From positions 1-64,000 of the forward strand of contig CAYMSM010000060.1 in assembly GCA_964393105.1 (NCBI GenBank): DNA of 64,000 nucleotides, given 5' to 3'. Within the stretch, counting starts at the first letter, position 1; each line of letters opens with the position of its first letter. This document shows positions 57,412 to 64,000 of the stretch, piece after piece. The stretch comes from CALMEC01 sp964393105. Its GTDB lineage: Bacteria; Actinomycetota; Thermoleophilia; Miltoncostaeales; Miltoncostaeaceae. The translations under genes were made by a program, and so were the position numbers. A model generated the notes under the pieces. The model searched no databases. It worked only from the letters and a program-made list of their open reading frames with translations, and was not told the DNA's origin.

Positions 57412-58583
57412 TAGCGCTTCTCCGTGTCTCGAAGTTGAGTGACGACGTCACCCAGGAGTGCCTCGCTCTGCGCCGCGTGGTTCGGCGCGGCGAGCGGGGT
57501 CATGTTGGTCAGCTGCACGTGGCGTGCTCCGGCGTCCACGAATCGCCGCACGGCGGCGGTCACCTCATCCGGTGTGCCGGCTATGACGGTGTCCCGGACG
57601 ACGTCCCGTGGGACCTGCGCGGCCAGTGCGAGCGCCTCGTCCCGGCCGTATCGGGTCGGCAGAAAGCTCGTCAGACCGAACGCCCCCTTGCCCAGGGGGT
57701 GATCGGCGCCACGCGCGGCGTAGGCCTCTGCCGGACGCGTCAGGGCGATGAACCGCATCAGCAGCGACTCGTCGATGATGCGCTCGGTGGTCTCCCGGTC
57801 GTCGGCGAGCACCACGCGCGCATAGAGGCCCGGCGTGACGGCGTCATCGGGGCGCCCGGCGTCGCGGCCTGCCGCTCGGACCTGACCCAGCATCTCGGCG
57901 TACGTGTCGGGCTCGGTTGCCAGTGGGATCCATCCGTCGGCGGTACGTCCGGCGAGCGCGAGCCCCTTGGGGCGGTGCGCCGCCACCCACACGGGCGGTG
58001 GGAGCGCGCCGTGTGGCCGGAGCCCGAGCGTCATCCCGCGCAGGGTAGTGAATTCGCCGTCGAAGTCGATCGGGTCGGGTGTGTCGAACAACGCCCGGAT
58101 GACCGCGAGACCTTCGGTCAATCGGGCGAGCGGGCGCTCGTTGCCCAATCCGATCGGATCGAGGTTGAGCGACTCACCCGAGCCGACGCCCAGGATGAAC
58201 CGGCCACCGCTCAGATGATCCAGGGTCAGCGCGGTTTGGGCGAGCACCGCCGGATGGCGTCGCACCAGGTCGGTGACACCGACCCCGAGTCGGATCTCGC
58301 TCGTGACGCCGGCGGCGGCCGCGATGACCGGGAACGGATCGAACCACACGTGTGGGTTGGACTGTCCTGCCGCGGCCTGCGGAACCAGGTCGGGCGTCCA
58401 GATCGACGTCGGGAACCAATGCAGGAAGTGATCGGCCCACCAGACCGCGTCGAACCCCTGTTCCTCGCGTCGTCGGGCAGCTGCGAGCGCGTTCTCGGCC
58501 GGTGGGCGCACCGCCCCCATCGCGGAGATCTCGAGACGGGGCGCGCGATCTTCAGCGGAACTGTGAGAGAGGACACTCGGCAT
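57408..58583 (-). CDS. Luciferase-like (LLM) flavin/F420-dependent monooxygenase
   Basis: This 391-residue TIM-barrel oxidoreductase has EQGFDAVWWADHFLHW, EIRLGVGVTDLVRRHP, TLDHLSGGRFILGVGSGE and VWVAAHRPKGLALAGRTADGW, the LLM family landmarks. F420 or FMN use cannot be told apart by eye. The ATG at 58583 follows TACCCT and starts close to the predicted +1. It leads an operon with the propeller-like and glycoside hydrolase genes, an unusual pairing for an LLM enzyme. Confidence 0.88.
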   Translation of the reverse strand: MPSVLSHSSAEDRAPRLEISAMGAVRPPAENALAAARRREEQGFDAVWWADHFLHWFPTSIWTPDLVPQAAAGQSNPHVWFDPFPVIAAAAGVTSEIRLGVGVTDLVRRHPAVLAQTALTLDHLSGGRFILGVGSGESLNLDPIGLGNERPLARLTEGLAVIRALFDTPDPIDFDGEFTTLRGMTLGLRPHGALPPPVWVAAHRPKGLALAGRTADGWIPLATEPDTYAEMLGQVRAAGRDAGRPDDAVTPGLYARVVLADDRETTERIIDESLLMRFIALTRPAEAYAARGADHPLGKGAFGLTSFLPTRYGRDEALALAAQVPRDVVRDTVIAGTPDEVTAAVRRFVDAGARHVQLTNMTPLAAPNHAAQSEALLGDVVTQLRDTEKRY

Positions 58584-58589
58584 CGCGCA

Positions 58590-58619
58590 AGGGTAGACGA
58601 GCTCACTGGCTTGAACCAA
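58590..58619 (-). promoter_or_regulatory. Promoter of the luciferase-like operon
   Basis: On the minus strand TTGGTT (58614-58619), an 18-bp spacer and TACCCT (58590-58595) precede the ATG at 58583. Predicted transcription starts at the ATG, so the mRNA is probably leaderless. Confidence 0.5.
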
Positions 58620-58789
58620 CCTGGTGCTCCGCCCAAAAGTCTCGATGGCATCCAGCGGCTGTAAAGCTCGGCGGGTTTTCACTCGCCATATCGTCAACGG
58701 AATTGTGAGAGCGAACACCAGTGGTGCATTGACGAGCTAGGGCTTCAGGGGTTCTGCCCGGCGGTAGCTCGCGGTAGGCGGACCTGCCC

Positions 58790-58818
58790 TTGTCGCCGAA
58801 AGGCACACCACCTATGGT
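58790..58818 (+). promoter_or_regulatory. Promoter of the DUF6325-like gene
   Basis: TTGTCG (58790-58795), a 17-bp spacer and TATGGT (58813-58818) lie 61 bp upstream of the ATG at 58880. CCACC and GGTGG flank TAT at the -10, so a hairpin or operator may overlap it. The rest of the 58584-58879 gap holds no other supportable feature. Confidence 0.45.
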
Positions 58819-58879
58819 GGCCCTGGGCCACCGACGTCCAGGTGGGACAGCTCAGTCGACCAGCAAGAAGGAACGAACG

Positions 58880-59338
58880 ATGACGGATGCATCCCTAGAT
58901 GAACTCGGTCCCGTGGACTACGTCGTCGTTGAGTTTCCGGCGGGAGCGAGCAACTTCACGGGTGAGATGGCGGCAGAGCTGCTCGCGTTGATCGATTCCG
59001 GAACGATCCGCGTGATCGACATACTGATCCTTACAAAGAACGACGACGGTTCCGTCGAGGCGATGGAGCTTTCCGATGTCGGCGAGCTGGGAGCGCTACA
59101 AGCAGTCGAGGCCGAGCTGGCGGAGCTGTTGGCCGAGGACGACATCGTGCACCTCGCCGCTGCGATGGAGCCGGGAAGCACTGCTGGAGTGCTCATCTGG
59201 GAGAATCTGTGGGCTGCGCCTTTCGCATCGGCGGCGCGGCGTTCGGGTGGCCAACTGATCGCCACCGGACGGATACCTATTCAGGCGATCATTGCCTCCA
59301 TCGAGGCCGATCAAGCATCTGCAAGCGAAGGAGACTGA
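58880..59338 (+). CDS. DUF6325-like protein
   Basis: This 152-residue acidic protein begins LGPVDYVVVEFPAGASNFTG, alternates strands and helices (IRVIDILILTKNDDGSVEAM), and ends IPIQAIIASIEADQA. This matches my memory of actinobacterial DUF6325 proteins, whose function is unknown. AAGGAA precedes the ATG. It is 2 bp from the small repeat protein, and the two look like one cassette. Confidence 0.72.
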   Translation: MTDASLDELGPVDYVVVEFPAGASNFTGEMAAELLALIDSGTIRVIDILILTKNDDGSVEAMELSDVGELGALQAVEAELAELLAEDDIVHLAAAMEPGSTAGVLIWENLWAAPFASAARRSGGQLIATGRIPIQAIIASIEADQASASEGD

Positions 59339-59340
59339 AA

Positions 59341-59508
59341 ATGCCCCTCAGACCAGCACGTGTAGGAAGGGTCGGTGTCATTGGCGCGCCGGTCGCGAAA
59401 ACCGCGGTTGTGGCTGCAGCGGTCACGCCTGGCCCCTCGCCGGTCGCGAAGACCGCGGTGGTGGCCGCGGCTGTCACACCTGGAAGGGTGGGTCGCCGGA
59501 GAATCTAG
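59341..59508 (+). CDS. Small basic protein with tandem PVAKTAVVAAAVTPG repeats
   Basis: This 55-residue, basic and Ala/Val-rich peptide follows the DUF6325-like gene by 2 bp and has its own GGAG. It reads MPLRPARVGRVGVIGA, then two exact copies of PVAKTAVVAAAVTPG separated by PS, and RVGRRRI. The DNA repeat unit is about 51 bp with synonymous changes between copies, so selection on the peptide is likely. It may form a helix or membrane-associated partner of the DUF6325 protein. Confidence 0.65.
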   Translation: MPLRPARVGRVGVIGAPVAKTAVVAAAVTPGPSPVAKTAVVAAAVTPGRVGRRRI

Positions 59509-59551
59509 AAGTAGTGGTGCACTCGTGCTCCACGGAGGACCCCGGGCGACG

Positions 59552-60496
59552 CTACGGCGTTGCGCCGCCCAGACCGCCCAAGAGGATCGGAAGGATGTCG
59601 GTTTGGAGGTCCTTGATCGTGCCGGCGTCGCTCGGCGTCTCCACGTCGGGGGAGTCGGTCGGGGTCGAGGTCAGGGTCGCGGTGACGTCGAGCCCCTCGA
59701 GGCCGCTCGAGTTCTTGGTCTTGTCGTCGAGGACGGCGCTCAGGTCGATCTTGAACCGGTGGACCTGCTTGTCGTCACGGCCGACCCAAACCTCCACCTT
59801 GGCATCCTTGACGGCGTTCCCGATCTGCTCGGTCGCTTTTGCGATCTCCTTGGGATCGATTGCCCCGGTTGCGCCGGAGCCGAGGGACTCCGCGATGCGG
59901 GCGATCGCCGTGACGAGCGCCGCCGTGTCGAGGTCGCCGATGACGTGATCGGTTGCGATGCCCTCAATATCCTCCGTGCCGACGACGGTGGCGTTGTCGA
60001 TGAGCTCGCTCGGGTCGCCGAGCGCCGCAAGGATCTTTGCCGGGTCGATGTCCTGGGTGCCGCTCGGGGTGTCCGTAAGCGCATCGGCGGGCAGCGCGTA
60101 CCACTTGTCCTTGAGCTTCAGGAACGCCTTGTCGCCTGCCAGGCGAAGCCCACCGGACAGGTTGATCTTTCCGGCCTTGGCGCTGAACGTGAGGTCGGCG
60201 GCCTTGGCCGCTGGGTCGATCGGGCCGGAGAGGTCGAGGGCGATCGTGCCGTCGCCCAAGAATGCGGCCACCATGGGGTCTTTGAGCGTGCCGTTCAGCT
60301 TGACGCCGATCTTGACGCCGATCTTCTGGGGGCCCTGCTGTGTGACCGGCTTGATCGACGACAGGATCGCCTTGGCGTCGCCGGATGCCGCCGCCGGCGT
60401 ACTCGCCGCCGGGGAGTCGTCTCCGCCGCCGCAACCTGCTCCGAGGAGGCCGAGCATCGCGAGAGGGACGAGAACGAGCAGACGACGTCGGCGCAC
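59552..60496 (-). CDS. LppX/LprG-like lipoprotein
   Basis: This 314-residue lipoprotein has a signal ending GLLGAGC (Cys22), then a Ser/Ala/Thr linker and a beta-rich domain (AKAILSSIKPVTQQ, KWYALPADALTD, VEVWVGRDDKQVHRF). The pattern fits LppX_LprAFG lipid-binding lipoproteins of actinobacteria, which carry lipids or lipoglycans across the envelope. GTG 60496 follows GGAGAT. It is 122 bp downstream of the MoaB-like gene. Confidence 0.75.
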   Translation of the reverse strand: MRRRRLLVLVPLAMLGLLGAGCGGGDDSPAASTPAAASGDAKAILSSIKPVTQQGPQKIGVKIGVKLNGTLKDPMVAAFLGDGTIALDLSGPIDPAAKAADLTFSAKAGKINLSGGLRLAGDKAFLKLKDKWYALPADALTDTPSGTQDIDPAKILAALGDPSELIDNATVVGTEDIEGIATDHVIGDLDTAALVTAIARIAESLGSGATGAIDPKEIAKATEQIGNAVKDAKVEVWVGRDDKQVHRFKIDLSAVLDDKTKNSSGLEGLDVTATLTSTPTDSPDVETPSDAGTIKDLQTDILPILLGGLGGATP

Positions 60497-60618
60497 GGGG
60501 ATCTCCTTTGAAATGCGAGGCGTGTTGAGCGGGCGGTCCGGGTCACACAGACGACGTACGGCCTCATTCAGGGTTTCGGCTCGCGCAGGGATTTCCTGCG
60601 TGCCTCCTTGAACATCGG

Positions 60619-61125
60619 TCAGGACCCGCCGCGGCTTGAGGGCCCGGGACGTGGGTGATCGCCTCCCCTGATCTGCGCGATCGCGTGCTCGGCGACGGTG
60701 GCGACGACGGCCCATCCGTCGGCCGCGCCCCCGGGTGATCCCGGCAGGTTGACGATCAGGGTCCCATTGCAGATCCCGGCGATGCCGCGCGAGAGCATCG
60801 CGTGGGGAACGGTGCCGATCGAGGCGTTGCGGATCGCTTCGCCGATGCCGGGCACGATGCGCTCGCACACCGCCGCTGTGGCCTCCGGTGTGCGGTCGGT
60901 CGGCGTCAGGCCCGTCCCTCCGGTGGTGATCACCACGTCGATCCCGGGGTCACCGCACACGGCCCGCAGCAGCTCGGCCAGCTCCGCCTCGCCGTCCGGC
61001 ACGACCTCACGGCGGGCGACGGTGTACCCGGCACCCGTTGCGAACGCGACGAGCAGGTCACCGGAGCGATCCTCGTAGACACCAGCGGCGGCTCTGGTGG
61101 ACACGGTGACGACGGCGAGGTTCAC
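60619..61125 (-). CDS. MoaB/MogA-family molybdopterin adenylyltransferase-like protein
   Basis: This 168-residue protein has the MogA/MoaB fold: VVTVSTRAAAGVYEDRSG, DVVITTGGTGLTPTDRTPEA with the GGTG motif that binds molybdopterin, and NLPGSPGG. It acts late in molybdenum-cofactor synthesis, adenylating molybdopterin before metal insertion. GTG 61125 overlaps the moaC stop. It would work with the mod operon 46 kb away, which imports molybdate. Confidence 0.9.
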   Translation of the reverse strand: MNLAVVTVSTRAAAGVYEDRSGDLLVAFATGAGYTVARREVVPDGEAELAELLRAVCGDPGIDVVITTGGTGLTPTDRTPEATAAVCERIVPGIGEAIRNASIGTVPHAMLSRGIAGICNGTLIVNLPGSPGGAADGWAVVATVAEHAIAQIRGGDHPRPGPSSRGGS

Positions 61126-61595
61126 GACCCCCCGGCGACATCTGTCTTGGTCTTCTCCAACAGGCGAACGCCCAGGATCTCGACGCCGCGATCGACGCCC
61201 TTGACCATGTCGTAGACGGCCAGCGCAGCGACCGCCGCCGCGGTCAGGGCCTCCATCTCGACGCCGGTCTTGGCTGATGTCTCGACCGTGGCCTCGATGG
61301 TGACAAGGCCCTCGTCCGGTGACGTCGTCACGTCGACCGACGCTCGCTCGATCGGAAGCGGGTGGCACAACGGAATCAGGTCGGACGTACGCTTTGCACC
61401 CATGATCCCGGCGATGCGGGCGACCGCTGCGGCATCGCCCTTGGGCAGGGCGCCGTCGCTGATCGCACGCGCGGCGTCCGTGGTCATCCTGACCTGGGCC
61501 TGGGCACGGGCCCGTCGGATCTGCACGGGCTTGTGGCCCACCCCGACCATGCGGGCATTGCCGTGCTCGTCCAGGTGCGACCGGTCGTCGGTCAT
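61122..61595 (-). CDS. moaC: Cyclic pyranopterin monophosphate synthase MoaC
   Basis: This 157-residue enzyme converts the MoaA product to cyclic pyranopterin monophosphate in molybdenum-cofactor synthesis. It shows DLIPLCHPLPIE, VTIEATVETSAKTGVEMEAL and the C-terminal YDMVKGVDRGVEI motif, all diagnostic. ATG 61595 overlaps the otsA stop as ATGA; the longer frame lacks homology. moaA and moaD/E are not in this window. Confidence 0.96.
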   Translation of the reverse strand: MTDDRSHLDEHGNARMVGVGHKPVQIRRARAQAQVRMTTDAARAISDGALPKGDAAAVARIAGIMGAKRTSDLIPLCHPLPIERASVDVTTSPDEGLVTIEATVETSAKTGVEMEALTAAAVAALAVYDMVKGVDRGVEILGVRLLEKTKTDVAGGS

Positions 61596-63073
61596 GTTCC
61601 TCGCTTCGTCGGGGTGGTACGCGACTTGCCGAGCTTGCGCGCGATGTCGGCCTGCTGGGCGGCGAGCCATTTCGTCACGTCGTTCTCGTTGACGATCCGG
61701 CGCATCTGATCGGCGCGGCTGGCGCGCTCGGTGGGCTCCATCGTCAACGCCTCGTACAGCGCTGCGGCCTGCGACTCGATGTCGAACGGGTTGACGGAGA
61801 GTGCGAACGACCCGATCTCCTCATGCACCCCGGTGTTCTCGGACAGGATCAGCACGCCGTCGCGCTCGTTGACGATCGGCGCCTCCTTGGCGACAAGGTT
61901 CATGCCGTCGAAGACCGGGTTGACCATCAACACGTCGTAGTGCTTGTAGATCGCGACCGCACGGGCCAGGTTGCTCTCGAAGCGCAGGTCGATCGGCATC
62001 CAGTCCGTGTTGCCGTGCTTGGTGTTGATGTAGCTGACCAGGTCGCGGATCCTCTGGACGTACTCCACGTACTCGTCTACGTCCTGGCGCGACGGCTGCA
62101 GCATGGCCGTGAACGTGATCTGCTCGGAGAACTCGGGATGCTGATCCAGGAAGCGGTCGAACGCCTTGAACCCGCGAAGGATGTTCTTGGACAGATCCGT
62201 CCGGTCGACGCGGCAGACCATGTACTTGCGGCGCCGGCGCAGGACGTGTTCCTCCTCGACCGCGACCTCGGGCCCTTGGGCCATCGCCGTGAACATGGGG
62301 GCGTTGATCGAGATCGGATACGAGCGGATCCACACCTCACGCCCGTCCCACGAGACCTGGCGCCGCCGGTAGTCGACCTGGACGTCCAGGAGCTCCTCGC
62401 ACGTCAGCAGGAAGTTACGGGCGTACTGGCGGGTATGGAACGCGACGATGTCGTTGGCCAGGAGCCCACGCAGGATCGTCTCCCTGATGTGCGGCGGCAG
62501 CACGCGCCAGGCATCCGGTTGGGGCCAGGGGATGTGGACGAAGAAATGCAGAAGCGCTTCGGGACGCGCCGCCCGGATGATGCTGGGCGCGACGTACAGG
62601 TGATAGTCGTGGATCATCACGACGGTCTCCGACCGCGCGGGAAGCTCGGCGATCACCGCCTCGGCGAACGCGTGGTTTGCGGCCACGTAGCCGTACTCCC
62701 AGGCGTCCAGCTCCTCCCGGCGGACGTCCGGGGCGTTGGAGAGATCCCACAGGTAGTGCTGGATAAACCACAACATCGGGTTGGCGATGACGTTGTAGTA
62801 GGCGTGGTAGGTCTCAGGGTCAAGCACGACGAACCTGCCGCGTGTGTCGACGCCGATGTCGGGAAGCGCGAACGAGCCTCCGCCGGCTTCTTCGGCCACC
62901 GCAGCGTCCTCAGGCGTGATCGCCGCCGACACCCAGAGCGCAGGCGCGTGCTCGATCAAGCCGGAGAGCGCGCTGACGAGACCCCCTCCGCCGCGTGTGA
63001 TCGTACGCGGTCGCCGCCCCCGCCGCTCGAACGTGGCGGGACCGCGATTGGATACGAGGATCAAGGATTGCAT
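61592..63073 (-). CDS. otsA: Trehalose-6-phosphate synthase
   Basis: This 493-residue GT20 enzyme transfers glucose from UDP-glucose (or ADP-glucose) to glucose-6-phosphate. Landmarks are the N-terminal SNRGPATF, GGGGLVSAL, HDYHLYVAPSIIR, FFVHIPWP, YPISINAPMF, DRTDLSKNILRG and NPVFDGMNLVAKE. No otsB phosphatase lies nearby. It heads an operon with moaC and moaB by 4-bp overlaps, a curious pairing with cofactor genes. Confidence 0.95.
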   Translation of the reverse strand: MQSLILVSNRGPATFERRGRRPRTITRGGGGLVSALSGLIEHAPALWVSAAITPEDAAVAEEAGGGSFALPDIGVDTRGRFVVLDPETYHAYYNVIANPMLWFIQHYLWDLSNAPDVRREELDAWEYGYVAANHAFAEAVIAELPARSETVVMIHDYHLYVAPSIIRAARPEALLHFFVHIPWPQPDAWRVLPPHIRETILRGLLANDIVAFHTRQYARNFLLTCEELLDVQVDYRRRQVSWDGREVWIRSYPISINAPMFTAMAQGPEVAVEEEHVLRRRRKYMVCRVDRTDLSKNILRGFKAFDRFLDQHPEFSEQITFTAMLQPSRQDVDEYVEYVQRIRDLVSYINTKHGNTDWMPIDLRFESNLARAVAIYKHYDVLMVNPVFDGMNLVAKEAPIVNERDGVLILSENTGVHEEIGSFALSVNPFDIESQAAALYEALTMEPTERASRADQMRRIVNENDVTKWLAAQQADIARKLGKSRTTPTKRGT

Positions 63074-63187
63074 GGCACACTGACTCTTCCGACGCCGTCA
63101 GCGCCACTCTATCCAGCCACCTCCAGCCTGACTCAACGACCGTTCCCAACGCCATGGCGCCGGCGACGCACAGCCCCCTGAAATTTC

Positions 63188-63270
63188 AGCCGCCATCAGC
63201 ATTTGAGTGGCCCGAAGGGCCGCGAATAGGCCACCCAAGAGTCGTTGCGATGGCGGCCTATAGTGTCCGC
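63188..63270 (+). repeat. Dispersed structured repeat, copy at 63.2 kb
   Basis: Here the element is on the plus strand, opposite to the other copies. It runs AGCCGCCATCAGCATTTGA, then a hairpin with arms GTGGCCC and GGGCCGC around GAA (63207-63223), GAATAGGCCACCCAAGAG and TGGCGGCCTATAG. Its ends GCCGCCATC (63189-63197) and GATGGCGGC (63249-63257) form a 9-bp perfect inverted repeat. It lies between otsA and the M28-like gene. Confidence 0.75.
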
Positions 63271-63296
63271 CCACGTGCGGCCGGTGACCCTCTCTG

Positions 63297-64000
63297 ATGC
63301 TCAACAGACGGCTCTATCTCCAGTCTTGGCTCGTGGCGATCGTCGCGCTGCTCGTGGCGTTCCTGACCCTCGAGCCGCCTCCGGAGGACGTCGAGCCCAA
63401 CGGGGTGGCGACGTTCGTCGCCGCCGACGCGGTCAGGGCAGCGGAAGACTTCGCCAAGGTCGCGCCCCTGCGCGCGCCGGGCACACCGGGCGCTCAGGCG
63501 GGTATCTCCTGGGTGCAGGCGCGATTTAGGGAGCTCGACCAGGGCAATCGGGTGGCCGTCCAGCCGTTCGTCGCGCGGGTCCGAGGGGACACCCTCTCGC
63601 TGGCAAATGTGTTCTTCACCCAGCCGGCCGGGGCGGAGACCAAGTCCCAGCGCAACATACTGATCGTCGGTCGGCGCGATACCCCTCGCGGCGTGGCGGG
63701 CGGCGCTTCCAGCACCGCGATGCTCGTCGAGCTGGCCCGGACGACGGCCAAGAGTAGGTATCGTCACCGGCTCATCTTCCTCTCGGTCGACGGTACCTCG
63801 CTCGGCAACGCGGGGCTTCGCTGGTATCTCCGAAGTGTCCAGCGGTCTCGGATCGCCGGTGTGATCATCTTGGACGCGCCTGGTGAGGCCACGGGTCGGG
63901 AACTGCACCTCTGGTCTGGCGGGGCAGGAAAGCAGGCCTTGGCTCTGCGTCAGCTGGCGGAGCGTTCCGTGCAGAGCGCGGGTTTCGTCGCGAACCCGCT
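63297..64000 (+). CDS. M28 peptidase-like membrane protein, truncated by window end
   Basis: The ATG at 63297 opens MLNRRLYLQSWLVAIVALLV, a membrane anchor, then an exported region that runs off the edge (at least 234 residues). ILIVGRRDTPRGVAGGASST followed by MLVELAR resembles the metal-binding core of M28 aminopeptidases, where HxD and D motifs occur. Here the His of HxD is replaced (GRRDT), so it may be a non-catalytic relative such as GPAA1-like proteins. The rest of the gene is needed to decide. Confidence 0.65.
   Translation, partial: MLNRRLYLQSWLVAIVALLVAFLTLEPPPEDVEPNGVATFVAADAVRAAEDFAKVAPLRAPGTPGAQAGISWVQARFRELDQGNRVAVQPFVARVRGDTLSLANVFFTQPAGAETKSQRNILIVGRRDTPRGVAGGASSTAMLVELARTTAKSRYRHRLIFLSVDGTSLGNAGLRWYLRSVQRSRIAGVIILDAPGEATGRELHLWSGGAGKQALALRQLAERSVQSAGFVANP

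Overview
The window is GC-rich, compactly coded bacterial chromosome with the replication-origin neighbourhood of an actinobacterium. Read away from about 25.8 kb, the order is dnaA-dnaN-recF-dciA-gyrB-gyrA on the minus strand and rpmH-rnpA-yidD-yidC-jag-rsmG-parA-parB on the plus strand. GTG and TTG starts are common, most operon genes overlap by 4 bp, and two genes appear to use CTG inside a CTGA overlap. Ku without a neighbouring ligD, a luciferase-like monooxygenase and a long insert-bearing GyrB suggest a deep actinobacterial lineage. My best guess is Thermoleophilia/Solirubrobacterales; this is inference, not a database result.

Layout. 0.2-7.1 kb (minus): SDR, MBL-like protein, phoU-pstB-pstA-pstC-pstS and the sensor phoR. 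phoB is divergent at 7.1-7.8 kb, and 11-bp-phased PHO-box triplets lie upstream of pstS and between phoR and phoB. 8.0-10.1 kb (plus): ku and an unknown membrane-anchored protein. 10.2-14.6 kb (minus): a Tim44-like protein and a molybdate operon (HTH-Mop regulator, modA, modB, modC). 14.7-25.6 kb (minus): gyrA, gyrB, dciA, recF, dnaN, dnaA and a GHKL-ATPase/winged-helix gene translationally coupled to dnaA. DnaA-box-like sites lie in both the dnaN-dnaA gap and the gap before rpmH. 26.0-30.6 kb (plus): rpmH to parB, with two parS sites just before rsmG. 30.7-33.0 kb: a small protein, tRNA-Ile(GAT), a bifunctional nuclease, chorismate mutase, tatA and tatC.

33-58.6 kb is a large cell-surface polysaccharide region, almost all on the minus strand. 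It holds a UDP-xylose synthase type enzyme, an orphan ABC ATPase, a GT2, a membrane glycosyltransferase, a MurJ-type flippase, two PQQ-type beta-propellers, a Wzz-like protein, an ATP-grasp enzyme, a polyprenol-phosphate sugar transferase, four GT4 enzymes and two O-antigen ligase/polymerase proteins. It also has FlgD-like, glycoside-hydrolase and propeller-like secreted proteins and a luciferase-like monooxygenase. One plus-strand PAS-GAF-GGDEF-HD-GYP protein in the middle suggests cyclic-di-GMP control. 58.9-63.1 kb: a DUF6325-like protein with a tiny repeat protein, an LppX-like lipoprotein, moaB/mogA, moaC and otsA. The window ends inside an M28-peptidase-like gene.

The most interesting non-genic signal is a dispersed, structured repeat of about 85 bp. 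It occurs once near 7.8, 17.3 and 63.2 kb, four times in tandem between dnaN and recF, and as a half copy at 43.8 kb. Its central hairpin is kept by changes on both arms and by G-U pairs that fit mainly one strand. In two unrelated genes (recF and the sugar transferase) the same repeat segment supplies the likely GTG start codon. The second unusual feature is the GHKL-ATPase/winged-helix gene immediately upstream of dnaA.
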